Positions 28,666 through 39,516 are shown, counted from the first letter of the stretch. The stretch: 64,000 bases of DNA from Comamonas sp. lk (GCA_945869165.1 CAMBNY010000004.1:16929-80928), one strand, 5' to 3'. Numbers and translations are program-made. Notes: generated by a model not told the origin, from the sequence alone.

Positions 28666-30888
28666 TCAGCGCTTACCGATTACACCAGCCCCGCGCACTT
28701 CCAAGCGAATGGAATCAAGAACCTCGCCCTTTGCTCCAACAATCTGAACCTCATGGCGACCAGGCCAAGGTAGCCACTGGGCCTGCGGCCCCTTAGCAAA
28801 TGGTTTGCCATCCATCAACCAGTGGTTGACCACCCCATCAGCTCCAAAATGCAGGCGCTGGCGGTCCGGCGGAATATCAGGGTCCAAGGCGATGATGCTG
28901 CCATTTGCCGGATAGGAGATGCGCGCAATCGCACGGTCGCGCCTAGCAGCGTTCGGGCCGCTATCGCCTTGAGACAAGGCGAACTGGCTCTGCTGTGTGC
29001 CCTCGATAAACCACTCCATGCGAGGCGCTTCCGTCGCAAGGTCACTAGCCCGCTCAGTTCCGTACCCTACCGGCAAGGGCGAGGGAGTGCGCGGGAAACT
29101 GACCGCCTGACGCACCAGGCCGGCGGGGGGCAGCGGTGCGCGGCTGGGCGTTGCGCGGTGTAAATACTGCATCACACTGGCCCACACCGGCGCTGCACCA
29201 CTGGTGCCGCTGACATCCCACATCGGTGCGCCACTGGCATTGCCAACCCACACGCCGACGGTATATCGTTCAGAGTAGCCAATAGCCCAGTTGTCACGCA
29301 TATCTTTGCTGGTGCCGGTTTTGACAGCGCTCCAAAACCGGGTCGCCAGCACGCTGTCGCTGCCAAAAGTACGGGCGCGGGCATTGCTGTCGGCAAGAAT
29401 ATCGCCCACGATGAACGCCGCACGTGGATCGACCACGCATGCTGCTGGGGCTGGTTGGACACCGCCCGGCACAAACGTGCTTTGGCTAAAGCAACCACGG
29501 TTAGCCATAGCACGGTAGGCATTTGTCAGTTGTAACAAAGAAACATCCGCACTCCCCAATGCCAGGCTGTAACCGTAATAGTCGCCGGTTTCACGCAGTG
29601 ACAGACCCAAAGCCGTGAGCTGCTGGTGAAACGCGTCTGGAGAAACCATTACCAGCGTGCGTACCGCCGGCACATTGAGGGACGCGCCCAAGGCGGTACG
29701 CGTAGAGACCCAGCCTTTGAATTGGTGGTCATAGTTCTGCGGGATATACAAACCGCCAGAGGTTTGGATTTGCGCTCCAGAGTCATCCAATAAAGACGCC
29801 GCCGTAATACGCCGCTGCGCAATGGCTTGGGCATACAGAAATGGCTTGAGCGTGGAGCCGGGCTGGCGCAGCGCCACCACACCGTCCACCTGGGCAGCGG
29901 CACTGAGCGAACCCGAAGACCCCACCCAGGCCAAGACCTCACCGCTCGCGTTGTCCAAGACTAGGACCGCGCCATCCTCGACATGACGCCCCCGCAATTC
30001 ACGCAATTGCTGCGTAAGGGACTGCAAAGCCATGCGCTGCAATGGCGCACGCAGGGTGGTCCGCAGCACCTGAGGCAATGGTTCGCTGCGCTGACGCAGC
30101 GCCTGCCGCGCCAAATGGGGGGCAATTCCCTCGCTGGCCGCGAATTCGCGCCGCTGCAGCGCAGCCTGTGCGAAATAAACCAAACCTTCGCAATCTATCG
30201 CTCGGACAGAAACGTCCATAGCTTGCAGTACCGTGCATGCCCGTTGCCCGACCTGCGCGCCGGGCGCGTTGGGGGCTCGAACGAGGGCTGCGGCTATCGC
30301 CGCTTCGCGGTTGTCGAGCCCTGAGGCAGCCTTACCGAACAAAGTTCGGCTCAGCGCGTCAATGCCGACGAGCTCACCGCGAAAGGGCACCAAATTCAAA
30401 TAGGCTTCCAATATCTGGTCCTTGCGCCAGCCTCGTTCGAGCATCTGCGCCGACACGGCTTGGCCAATTTTTTGGACAACGCTGCGCCCGCCCGCCACCC
30501 GGCGTAGGTCACCATCAAGCAAGCCCGCCAATTGCATGGTAATAGTGGATGCGCCGCGGGTTTTCTGGCTCCAAAGATTTGCCCACGCAGCAGCCGATAC
30601 CCCCTTCCAATCAACGCCGCTGTGTTCGTAAAACCGCTTGTCCTCACTGAAAACCAAGGCCGTTCGCAAAGCCGGCGATATGTCTTCCAAAGCCAGCCAT
30701 TGCCCCTTACGCACGGTGTCATCAGCGCGGACACGCTGCAAGAGCACACCATCCCGGTCCAGCACCTGGACGTCAGAGGCGCGGTATGCCGCTTTGACGT
30801 CCCCGTAACGCGGCTGCGCAAGGGCTTGTCCAGCCAAGCAGCCCGTGGCCAACAGGCTCAGCGCCAAGCGCGCCAGCGGCATGCGCAT
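28666..30888 (-). CDS. pbpC: Penicillin-binding protein 1C (transglycosylase/transpeptidase)
   Basis: Transglycosylase EDKRFYEHSGVDWKGVSAAAWANLWSQKTRGASTITMQLAGLL; transpeptidase RQPGSTLKPFLYAQA and AVKTGTSKDMRDNWAIGYS. Confidence 0.93.
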   Translation of the reverse strand: MRMPLARLALSLLATGCLAGQALAQPRYGDVKAAYRASDVQVLDRDGVLLQRVRADDTVRKGQWLALEDISPALRTALVFSEDKRFYEHSGVDWKGVSAAAWANLWSQKTRGASTITMQLAGLLDGDLRRVAGGRSVVQKIGQAVSAQMLERGWRKDQILEAYLNLVPFRGELVGIDALSRTLFGKAASGLDNREAAIAAALVRAPNAPGAQVGQRACTVLQAMDVSVRAIDCEGLVYFAQAALQRREFAASEGIAPHLARQALRQRSEPLPQVLRTTLRAPLQRMALQSLTQQLRELRGRHVEDGAVLVLDNASGEVLAWVGSSGSLSAAAQVDGVVALRQPGSTLKPFLYAQAIAQRRITAASLLDDSGAQIQTSGGLYIPQNYDHQFKGWVSTRTALGASLNVPAVRTLVMVSPDAFHQQLTALGLSLRETGDYYGYSLALGSADVSLLQLTNAYRAMANRGCFSQSTFVPGGVQPAPAACVVDPRAAFIVGDILADSNARARTFGSDSVLATRFWSAVKTGTSKDMRDNWAIGYSERYTVGVWVGNASGAPMWDVSGTSGAAPVWASVMQYLHRATPSRAPLPPAGLVRQAVSFPRTPSPLPVGYGTERASDLATEAPRMEWFIEGTQQSQFALSQGDSGPNAARRDRAIARISYPANGSIIALDPDIPPDRQRLHFGADGVVNHWLMDGKPFAKGPQAQWLPWPGRHEVQIVGAKGEVLDSIRLEVRGAGVIGKR

Positions 30889-33800
30889 TAGCGGGCAGCC
30901 TGCACGCGCACGCGCGCATTGGGCGTTGCACCAAACATCTCCGGCGCATACATGGCCTCTACCCGCGAAGGTGGTAGAGAAAAATCGCCCACATTGTTCA
31001 GGCGTATGGTGTATTCGACCTTGGTAATGCCTTTAGGCAAGTAGCCGTAATAGCCCCGGTAGGACTCAAAACTTCGCTCCTCAAATACCGCCCACGCAGA
31101 CCCTTGCCGGGTCTCGCCCTGGCTCGCAATCTCAGAGTCGCGCCCCAAACCATTGCCCAAAATAGCAGCCCCGCCGGGTACTGGGTCGGTAAGCGCGACC
31201 CAGCTCATATCGGAGCTGGCGTTCACCTCAAGGGTGACGCGCAGCACATCCCCGCGCGTGTAGCTACCTGCAGGAAGGCTCTTGTTGGCCTGCTCCACCG
31301 GCGTAATGGTTTTCCGAATCTGGTAGCCCGCGCTGACCGGCTCTTTGAGCTGCACGGCAGCGATCGACTGCAAGGTCAACCAAGGTTTGCCAGAGCCTTG
31401 GTGGCTCAGCTTGAGCGCCTCGGTCCCCGCAGGTTTATTCCAAGGCAGAAACATGCTGTTATTGCGCAGATTACCGCCTATTGCGGGGGCGCCAAAGGCA
31501 CTCGACTTGTTGCCTTCGCCGGACGCCTCTCCCGCTTTGACACGCTCCACCTTGCTCCAATCAATGGCTGCATTAGCGGATCCCATGTTGGACTTGGTGG
31601 TGCCAGTGACCGGAGCCGACTCAAAACGCGCGGAAAATTTTTCTAGTGCCAAAGCACCCCACAAGTTAGCCGTGGTGGTCTGCCAGGCGCCACCCTGCTG
31701 TCGATTGATAAAGCCATTGGCCAATCTGCCGGCATCGTCCTTCCAGGCAGGGTCCTCGAGCACCGCCAATAACAGTCGCGCGCCATTGACGTCGCCGTTT
31801 TGCATCAGCCACCACCAGTAGTCGTCGGCATCGGAACTAAAGCTTAATTTGCTTCCCTGGTAACTGATGCGGCTGCGCAGAATCTGGCCGGCCTCGGCAA
31901 GCCGCTTGTCGCGGTCGGGCACATCAACAACGCGTTTGAGAATGTTGAACCAATCAATCACTGCATGGGTCGGCCATTGGTTAGGCGCCGCGGTAATGCT
32001 ATTGAGCATTTTGCCCTGGGCCTTGCCGTAGCGAGAGAGGGCTTCAATCGCAGCGAGTTTGCGCACATCCAGATCCTTGCGTGGGCTCCAGCCGTCTCGC
32101 TGGATGCGCCCCTCTACGAACGCAGTCAAGCCGCGCTCTAAAGGAGCGCGCGCTTCCTCACTCAGCGCAAAAACACGGTTCACACCGGAGGCCTCGTGCG
32201 CGGCCGCCAAGACGTAGGCAGCCAGGGTATCGCTGCCTCGGTTACTTTCGCCTTCACGCGGCGGAAAGTAGTTCACCAGTCCGTCAGCATCCAGGTAACC
32301 AGGTAGCTCCGCCACGACTGCCTGCCACGCCTTGGCGTCGCGCAAGCCCACCGCTTTGCTTACTTTTTGCTCCATGCACGAGAAGGGGTAATTGGCAAAC
32401 CAGTCACGCACTCCGGGCAATCCTTCGGACAGTCGCGGCTGCAGCACCATCTTCAGGCCGCCACGTCCCGGCAGCGCGTCCGCCGGGGCGTTCACGTCCA
32501 AGGTAAAGGAACCGTCAATTTGCGCCAAGGTCGCCTGCTGGACGGTGAGTGGCACGGCGGGGATGATGCGCTGCTGCGCTTTGAGGCCATCACGCGCAGC
32601 ACCAAGCTTGTCCTTGGCTTCTATCTCCCACTGGATGGACTCGAAGCGGGAGAACGCAAGTTGTGCGGGGGCGGTCACGTTCCACGCCACCTCGCGGGCT
32701 TCTCCGGCCGGAATCTCCAAGGTTTGCGGCGCTAACTCTAGCAACGTGGCGCGTGGAGTTACTACGACCTGCATAGCCTGTTTGGTAGTGTTACGCAATG
32801 TGAATTGCGCGCGGAATTGATCATCCTCGCGTACCAGCGGCGGCAGGCCGCTGATGATTTGCAGGTCCTGGGTGGCACGGATACTGGTGGAGCCGGTGCC
32901 AAACATACCTGTACCCGCATCGGCAATCGCCACGATTTTGAAGGTGGTCAAGGCGTCATTGAGCGGCACCGTCAGGGTAGCGCTGCCGTTGGCATCGAGC
33001 TGCACGCGGGGGTTCCACAACAACAAGGTGTCTAGCAACTCGCGCGTGCCGCTGCGGCCACCACCTCCACCGGCCGGTACCGCTTTGCGGCCAAAGTGCC
33101 TGCGGCCAATGATTTCCATCTGCGCGGTCGAAGTCTCCACGCCCCAGGCCCGGCGCTGCAACATGGCCTCCAACAAGTTCCAACTGTCATTGGGCAGCAG
33201 TTCCAGCAAAGCCTGGTCCACGGCGACCAAAGCCACTTCGGCGTTGGCCGCTGGCCTCCCATTGGGCAACTTGACCTGAACCTGTACCCGCGCATTACCG
33301 CGAACCGGATAGGTCTCTTTATCAGCCTTGACGCTGACGTCCAATTGGTGTGCCCCGGTTCCCACACGTATCTCGGCCACGCCAAGGCGGAAGGCAGGCT
33401 TGCTCAGATCCACCAAGGTCGTCGGCGCCGTGTATTCCCGCCCCTCGTACCAGAAGGTAGTCCACCATTCCCGTGGCGCGCGATAGCCCCAAGTGAAAAA
33501 ACTGTACCAGGGCACCTCGCGCAAACGGCCGCGCAAGGCCAAAACGCTGACAAAGACATTGGGCCCCCAGCCCTCCTGTACTTTGACTTCCACGGTCGGA
33601 TCCCGACCGCGTAGCTGTACCACACGGCTTTCAATGACGCCCTCGCGTTCGATCGTTAGCAAGGCAGTCGCCAGGCGAAACGGTGTACGGACTTGAAAGC
33701 GGGCGGTCTCGCCAGGCTCATAGCTTTTCTTTTCCGGCAAGAGGTCAATGCGATCATGGTTATCGCCGCCGAACCAGAGTTCGCCTTGCTTGGTGACATA

Positions 33801-36800
33801 CACCGAGCTGGCAGCCTGGCTGCTGTTGCCTGCGCGGTCGGTTGCCGTGACAACCAGCTCCACTTCTCCTGGATCGGACAGTGTGGTTTCGCACATCAGC
33901 AGTCCGCGGCTATCGCTTTTACCGGAGCACACACTGCCCAGATCTTTGACCGTGGTCTGGTTGTCATAGGTATAAAAGCCGCCCACCATGCGCTTGCGCG
34001 CACTGGTCACTATGCGCGCCATGGCACGTACCTGCAAGGCAACGCCCTCTTGCGGTTTACCACCCAGGTCCAAAGCGAGCGCCTGAAACTTGATCTGTTT
34101 GCCGCTGGATAGCCAGTCTTCGGTCTTTATGCCGGCCAACACGGCGGCTGGCCACAGAGTGCGCGTGCTACGCAGGGTTTGCACTTCGCCATTCGGATCG
34201 GAATAACTCGCTTCGAGCAAAAGATCAAGGGGCTGTTTGCCGGTTGCCAGCTGTGTCAGCGTGGTTTTACCGCTGCCGTTTTTGTCCAAGCGCACTGGCA
34301 ACTTGTCCGCGACCACGCGCGAATCCGAACTGTTGTTTTCTGATTCCTGCTCGCCGCCAGACACCGCGTCAGATCGGTCGCTAGGCGGCTGAAAGCTAAA
34401 AGCTTCATAGTCCGCGAAGCTGACGAATTTTGGTCGCAGCATGGCCGATACCTGAACCGGTAGATTAGCCGCCGGTCCGCCCGATACATAGTTGATTTGC
34501 ACCTCCACCGGTACGGAGGCGGCATTGACCAACTGTGCGCTACCTGCGGGGTTCACACGGCCCTCGTACACCGGCAATCGAAACTCTTCCACACGGAACT
34601 CGCCTGTGTGGATACTGTGATCATCGGCCTTACTCAATTCAATGCGGTACAGGCCTAGCTTGGCAGTGCGCGGTATGGCAAAGCTACTTTCGGCACTCTG
34701 GCCTCCAGTGGCCGTTTTGCGCCATACCAGTGCTTGGGGATATTCCTGTCCGCTGCCCAAGTGGGTCACCACCAGCCGATCAGGTGGTCCACTAGAAAGA
34801 CCGAAACCCTGCCCGGTCTGGCTACGAATGATGTGCTTCATGGAGACGGTCTCGCCCACACGCAACAAATTCCGGTCCACGATAGTGTGTGCCCGCTCGT
34901 CGGGGTGGGCGACTTGGCTAGTGGGCAGGTTAAAACGCCAAGACTCAATGCCGCGGTTCCAGTCGCTCCACGTAAAAGCGAGGTCTTCGACCACCCCCTT
35001 GCCATCGCCCGCCGGTTGCGGCGCGCGGGCGCTGACGAAATACGCTTGGTGGTAGCTGTTTTCGGTGTTGCAAGCAGGCGCTTGCGGCGAGATGCCCTCC
35101 AGGCGGGCGATGCCAGCAGCATCGGTCTTACCAACGCTAATCTCACGACCGCGGCAATCCGATACACGCACCATGGCACCCGCGACGGGTGCACCCTTGT
35201 CGAGTGTGGTGACCCAGGCCAAGGCGTTTTCACGCCCCAGCTTGAAATGCACAGCTAGGTTGGTGACCAGCGCGGAGGTCCTTACGTACATGGTACGCCC
35301 GGGCCCATGGCGAGCGTCGAGTAGGGAGGCTCCCAACTTTTGCGAAGCAATTTCTATCACATGGAAGCCGGGATCCAGCGGAATACCCACTACTTCAAAT
35401 GGGCGTGGGTCATTGCCTGCTGTCTTGGGTAAGTCCAGCGTTTTCACGCCGGGCTGGCCCTTTAACAAAGAGACCATGCGGGTCTGCACCTCTCTACGGT
35501 CGCTTTTATCGATGGATTTGGGGACCGTATTGAGATCGGACACAGCCACCTTGCGTGTCACCGATGCGGTGTCATAGGTTTGAACCTTTTGAAACCAGGC
35601 AATGATTTGTGCGTCATTGACTGGCTTGAGGTCGCTGACCTGCCCGGCCTGCAATCCTTTGACCTGGAGCGAGGCTTCCACATTGCGCAAGGTAACCGGC
35701 AGCAGTGCCACGCCGCCCGGTTCTGCAAAACGCTCCACTACACCGAACGGTGAGGCGGGAAATTTGGCAAGCGGTGGCAAGGCACCGGTGGACACCTTGA
35801 GGGGAAAGGTCGATGCATTGCGCAGACTGCGTCCGCTTTCATCTTTGAAATCCTTGGGTAGCTCCAAACGAAATTGCGTCAGCTCGGGCAACACATTAGA
35901 AAAACGAATGCTGTTGAGATCCTGTTCATCGCCCTGCCCGCTCCCGCGGGTCTCCTCAAAAACCGGTTTAAAGCTTTCTTTTTCCGATACCAAACGGACG
36001 CCCTCCAGCCATTTTCTCGGTACTGCCGAAGTAAAAGCCAAGGTCATCGGGCGGACCGGAAGGCAAGCACTTTGCGCGTTCTCCCGCTCGCAGCTGAAAC
36101 TGGCCGAAAATGGTTCGCGCACCGCAAAGCCAAATCGCTTCTGCGTTGCATTGGTAACCCCCTCTGGGGTGGCTACGCCCTTGTCAAATACCAGTTGCAG
36201 CTTGGCAGAAGGCGTAAGGCGACGATTACAAGCCAGCGTTAAAAAGGCCAGCGGGTTCTGCGCCGCGTCGCGATCCCATCCGTGCGCTTTCAGCAAAGCA
36301 GCGCGCTCTTTACCTTCGATCAAGCGCACCGCAATGCGCTCACCAAGCCCGTCGACCGCACACCACATATGCGCCTGCACACTGCCAAGGCTCGCCGCAC
36401 CCGAAAGGCGTAATGCAAAGTACTGCTCCTCATCCACAGGACTACCGCCATAAGGACGAATGTCCTTCACAAACGGCCCACCCGTACTGAAACTGAAGCG
36501 ATCCGGCCCGCTGAACTCAGCACCTTTTGACGACTTCAAACCGGGCTTTATCTGCGCGCTGCAGCGCATGCCGGAAGGCAAGTCGTCTTCTACATCAAAA
36601 ACCCAAGCGCGTTCATTCAACCATCGCCCTGCGCCCTTGAGTGCAAAGCCGTCGGCGCACCGCAGCTCCACCGGTGCCTCGGCCTTGGGGTCACCGAAGC
36701 CAATGACGGCCTCGTCAAATTTAATAACTATCTGCCGAACCTGTGCAATCTCACCCTGAGGAGATGCGCTGCTGATCTGGAATGCGTGTGCGGCCAAAGC

Positions 36801-36845
36801 GCTCAGCGCCAGCAATAAGATGGTCAAAAGGGTTTTGATGCGCAT
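30888..36845 (-). CDS. Bacterial alpha-2-macroglobulin family protein
   Basis: 1985 aa, signal peptide, MG-domain architecture, thioester motif YPFSCMEQKVSKAVGLRD (CMEQ codons at 32367-32378); overlaps pbpC. Confidence 0.92.
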   Translation of the reverse strand: MRIKTLLTILLLALSALAAHAFQISSASPQGEIAQVRQIVIKFDEAVIGFGDPKAEAPVELRCADGFALKGAGRWLNERAWVFDVEDDLPSGMRCSAQIKPGLKSSKGAEFSGPDRFSFSTGGPFVKDIRPYGGSPVDEEQYFALRLSGAASLGSVQAHMWCAVDGLGERIAVRLIEGKERAALLKAHGWDRDAAQNPLAFLTLACNRRLTPSAKLQLVFDKGVATPEGVTNATQKRFGFAVREPFSASFSCERENAQSACLPVRPMTLAFTSAVPRKWLEGVRLVSEKESFKPVFEETRGSGQGDEQDLNSIRFSNVLPELTQFRLELPKDFKDESGRSLRNASTFPLKVSTGALPPLAKFPASPFGVVERFAEPGGVALLPVTLRNVEASLQVKGLQAGQVSDLKPVNDAQIIAWFQKVQTYDTASVTRKVAVSDLNTVPKSIDKSDRREVQTRMVSLLKGQPGVKTLDLPKTAGNDPRPFEVVGIPLDPGFHVIEIASQKLGASLLDARHGPGRTMYVRTSALVTNLAVHFKLGRENALAWVTTLDKGAPVAGAMVRVSDCRGREISVGKTDAAGIARLEGISPQAPACNTENSYHQAYFVSARAPQPAGDGKGVVEDLAFTWSDWNRGIESWRFNLPTSQVAHPDERAHTIVDRNLLRVGETVSMKHIIRSQTGQGFGLSSGPPDRLVVTHLGSGQEYPQALVWRKTATGGQSAESSFAIPRTAKLGLYRIELSKADDHSIHTGEFRVEEFRLPVYEGRVNPAGSAQLVNAASVPVEVQINYVSGGPAANLPVQVSAMLRPKFVSFADYEAFSFQPPSDRSDAVSGGEQESENNSSDSRVVADKLPVRLDKNGSGKTTLTQLATGKQPLDLLLEASYSDPNGEVQTLRSTRTLWPAAVLAGIKTEDWLSSGKQIKFQALALDLGGKPQEGVALQVRAMARIVTSARKRMVGGFYTYDNQTTVKDLGSVCSGKSDSRGLLMCETTLSDPGEVELVVTATDRAGNSSQAASSVYVTKQGELWFGGDNHDRIDLLPEKKSYEPGETARFQVRTPFRLATALLTIEREGVIESRVVQLRGRDPTVEVKVQEGWGPNVFVSVLALRGRLREVPWYSFFTWGYRAPREWWTTFWYEGREYTAPTTLVDLSKPAFRLGVAEIRVGTGAHQLDVSVKADKETYPVRGNARVQVQVKLPNGRPAANAEVALVAVDQALLELLPNDSWNLLEAMLQRRAWGVETSTAQMEIIGRRHFGRKAVPAGGGGGRSGTRELLDTLLLWNPRVQLDANGSATLTVPLNDALTTFKIVAIADAGTGMFGTGSTSIRATQDLQIISGLPPLVREDDQFRAQFTLRNTTKQAMQVVVTPRATLLELAPQTLEIPAGEAREVAWNVTAPAQLAFSRFESIQWEIEAKDKLGAARDGLKAQQRIIPAVPLTVQQATLAQIDGSFTLDVNAPADALPGRGGLKMVLQPRLSEGLPGVRDWFANYPFSCMEQKVSKAVGLRDAKAWQAVVAELPGYLDADGLVNYFPPREGESNRGSDTLAAYVLAAAHEASGVNRVFALSEEARAPLERGLTAFVEGRIQRDGWSPRKDLDVRKLAAIEALSRYGKAQGKMLNSITAAPNQWPTHAVIDWFNILKRVVDVPDRDKRLAEAGQILRSRISYQGSKLSFSSDADDYWWWLMQNGDVNGARLLLAVLEDPAWKDDAGRLANGFINRQQGGAWQTTTANLWGALALEKFSARFESAPVTGTTKSNMGSANAAIDWSKVERVKAGEASGEGNKSSAFGAPAIGGNLRNNSMFLPWNKPAGTEALKLSHQGSGKPWLTLQSIAAVQLKEPVSAGYQIRKTITPVEQANKSLPAGSYTRGDVLRVTLEVNASSDMSWVALTDPVPGGAAILGNGLGRDSEIASQGETRQGSAWAVFEERSFESYRGYYGYLPKGITKVEYTIRLNNVGDFSLPPSRVEAMYAPEMFGATPNARVRVQAAR

Positions 36846-37263
36846 GACGTGGTCATTGATAAGTAATTCAGTTTAATTCCGCCGGGACATTAGCGGGCAT
36901 TAATTTAATGCTGGAATATTTGCAGCAAAAAATTCAATTTAACGCATAACGCGTGGGGCGTCAATGAGAATCCCAGTTCCCACAGCGCCGGGTCGGCGCC
37001 CATATTAAACGGATAATGCAACCCCGTTGAAACCCGACGACCCCATTTGATTTATTTTGAACCAAATAAAGTATTTAATTATTATTAAGAAAAAGAAAAA
37101 TATTATTTTAAAAATTTATAACACGATATATTTTTAAAATTCAAGACACGCCGCTATTGCAATTGAGCTGCGGTGCACTCGGAAGCTTCCACACCAAAAC
37201 CTATGCGGGCGCTGGAACGTCAGCCAAAGGCGGTCGCTCCACGCCAACGCCTAGCTGCATCGG

Positions 37264-37716
37264 CTAGGCAAACAAACCTAAGCCATGAAGGGCAGGCAAA
37301 ACAACGGAAACAATCGCAACCATGCTCAAAGTCAATCGCAGTCCTAACCAATGGTGGAGTACGAAATGGGGGTAAGTTCTGTAGTCAATGGCCAAGCACA
37401 ATAAAAGTACTGCGGCCACTGATAGGAGACCCCATTCGCCCTGCACCATCAAGCTGATCCAAGCGAGCAAACTTGGCACCACACCCCAAACTAACTGTTG
37501 GTTGCTGGGGGGATTTTCCACCATCGTTAATCCCCAGTGGATTGCACCAAGGAAACTGACAATGGTGGCACTGTAGGCCAGCAAGCTAAAAATAACTGCT
37601 GGTCTTTGCGCAGGGGAAACCATAAAGCTCAACGCAGCGAGCCCCATAAAAGGAACGAGTCCAGCAAGCCCTAACAAACGGCCTACAGAAGAAATGTTAT
37701 TGCTTGAAAAACGCAT
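37264..37716 (-). CDS. DUF3429-like membrane protein
   Basis: Four to five TM segments; LGLAGLVPFMGLAAL...SFLGAIHWGLTM...WGVVPSLLAWI typical of DUF3429. Confidence 0.7.
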   Translation of the reverse strand: MRFSSNNISSVGRLLGLAGLVPFMGLAALSFMVSPAQRPAVIFSLLAYSATIVSFLGAIHWGLTMVENPPSNQQLVWGVVPSLLAWISLMVQGEWGLLSVAAVLLLCLAIDYRTYPHFVLHHWLGLRLTLSMVAIVSVVLPALHGLGLFA

Positions 37717-37723
37717 AAGGTGT

Positions 37724-38239
37724 TTATTTGAAGGATAGCAATTGCGGGTCAAAACATCTCGTAAGAGGTAGCGGCAAATCAGGCACCTGCCTCGCCAGGT
37801 AATCTCGGATGAACGGAGCAGCTTTCCACGGCTTGGTGTAGCCGCTCCAGACGGCATTGCTAATAATTTTGGGTTCGATACCTGAAAAATCGAGTAGCAC
37901 CACGGCAGGCAATAACTCAGCAAACTCGGCCTCCGCCACAACCCATTTATCCATAGCCCAGACGCCTGCAATTCGAACTGATGCGGAATGGGGCGGGCTG
38001 TATTCGCTAATGAGCCTTTGCGTGATCTGGTAAGTCTCATCTGCAGGCTGTAGGCGCACTACACCTTGGCAGCTTCTTGTCATTTGAGTCAATTGATCGC
38101 TGGCAATGCCGCCTATATCAATTTCCCGTCCATCCAAGACCATCAAGGTTCCGTTATCACGCGCCGTCCAGCCGATATGGGAAGCCACGACGGCAAGCAC
38201 AACCAGTAGCAGTACAGATACCGATGTTCGTTTCTTCAT
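37724..38239 (-). CDS. Hypothetical exported/anchored protein
   Basis: Trimmed start MKKRTSVSVLLLVVLAVVASHIGW; 171 aa. Confidence 0.5.
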   Translation of the reverse strand: MKKRTSVSVLLLVVLAVVASHIGWTARDNGTLMVLDGREIDIGGIASDQLTQMTRSCQGVVRLQPADETYQITQRLISEYSPPHSASVRIAGVWAMDKWVVAEAEFAELLPAVVLLDFSGIEPKIISNAVWSGYTKPWKAAPFIRDYLARQVPDLPLPLTRCFDPQLLSFK

Positions 38240-38270
38240 GACGACAATGCACCGAAAAGGCGAGAACTGC

Positions 38271-38453
38271 TTAGTCCGTTTCGTTCGTGGCTGGCGGGAT
38301 GTCGCTCTGGCTTTCATGGCTTGGATGAAGTCCCGGCGCAAGCGGTTTCGGAAAACACATTTTTTCCCCATCCCATCGCTGCCCGCACCAGCACTCACCT
38401 TCTGCATTAATGATGCAGGTTCCCGTACCGCAACACCTTAGATCCTCGCTCAT
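38271..38453 (-). CDS. Cys-rich small protein
   Basis: 60 aa MSEDLRCCGTGTCIINAEGECWCGQRWDGEKMCFPKPLAPG; six Cys in the first 33 residues. Confidence 0.6.
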   Translation of the reverse strand: MSEDLRCCGTGTCIINAEGECWCGQRWDGEKMCFPKPLAPGLHPSHESQSDIPPATNETD

Positions 38454-38515
38454 TGAAGCTCCTTATTCATCCATTAAATCGGCCTAAGCCACCAGTAGGC
38501 GTTCTCAAGAAAACT

Positions 38516-39514
38516 TTATTCCTGCGCATTTTCTTGTAGAGCGATGCCCTCGTGATTGGCCACCATTTCTAAAGCACTCTCAAAGAGCGCACGCGCAGAA
38601 CCGGACACTGCGCTTAAGTATGCGTGCAAGTGCGCGTCTTCTGCAGACTTGTTCAAGCACTCGTGGCTGTATTGCTCAAAATTTGCCAGCTGGGTAATGA
38701 TTTCCGCAACATGGCGCGGGCATTCACAAAGCACATTGGTGGAGATATTGGCCACCCGGTTAAGCGTCAATTCACTGTATTTTCTGGGTGGTATTACGCT
38801 GCCCACCACTAGGCCACTGGATCCTTTTTCGGTGCCCACCAGTAAAGCTGAATTGACTAAATCGGCCAACTCAGCGTCCGATGCGGGTTCTTTTCGAACA
38901 ATCATCCCTGATCGTTTCATCAATTGGATGACGTTCTCTTGGCCAAAGTTGTACAAAACGATCACCTGGATCGCTTTGCAGTTTTGGGCCAATCGATGAA
39001 TATCAATTTGCATGCCGGCATGCAGGGAGTTCGCCTTGACAAGCAAGAAGGGAACTTGCCGTTCAAAGGTCGCGCCCAGCGCGTGCGACAAGTCATTGAA
39101 TATGTTGGTCACCTTGATGTTCTGGTCAATGAAGCTCAGGGTGAATTTTTTCGATTCGATGCGACTGGCCAAGGCCACACCGACGACCGCCATAGATGCA
39201 GCTTGTCCAGCAAGGCGGGCATCTGTGCGCGAGCGATTTGCATCTTGCCCTTGCACCAGCAAAGCGTTGAGTTCTTGCGACGAGCGTTGGGCAAGGCTGC
39301 TGATGGCATGGCCTCGCTCAGTGAGCCGTTTAAGCAAGGTTGCCCTCAGTACATCGTCGTCGGTATACAGACGATGCTGGCCCTCGGATTTTTGCGGGAC
39401 GAAGGTGCCATAGCGCAGCTCCCAAATCCGCAAGGTTGGACTGGGAACGCCACTCAATGTCGAAATCGCGCCGATCTTGTGCACCGCGCCACCTGAGTTT
39501 GCTTTATTGCTCAT
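38516..39514 (-). CDS. MerR-family transcriptional regulator
   Basis: N-terminal HKIGAISTLSGVPSPTLRIWELRYGTFVPQKSEGQHRLYTDDDVLRATLLKRLTERGHAISSLA. Confidence 0.85.
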   Translation of the reverse strand: MSNKANSGGAVHKIGAISTLSGVPSPTLRIWELRYGTFVPQKSEGQHRLYTDDDVLRATLLKRLTERGHAISSLAQRSSQELNALLVQGQDANRSRTDARLAGQAASMAVVGVALASRIESKKFTLSFIDQNIKVTNIFNDLSHALGATFERQVPFLLVKANSLHAGMQIDIHRLAQNCKAIQVIVLYNFGQENVIQLMKRSGMIVRKEPASDAELADLVNSALLVGTEKGSSGLVVGSVIPPRKYSELTLNRVANISTNVLCECPRHVAEIITQLANFEQYSHECLNKSAEDAHLHAYLSAVSGSARALFESALEMVANHEGIALQENAQE

Positions 39515-39516
39515 AG

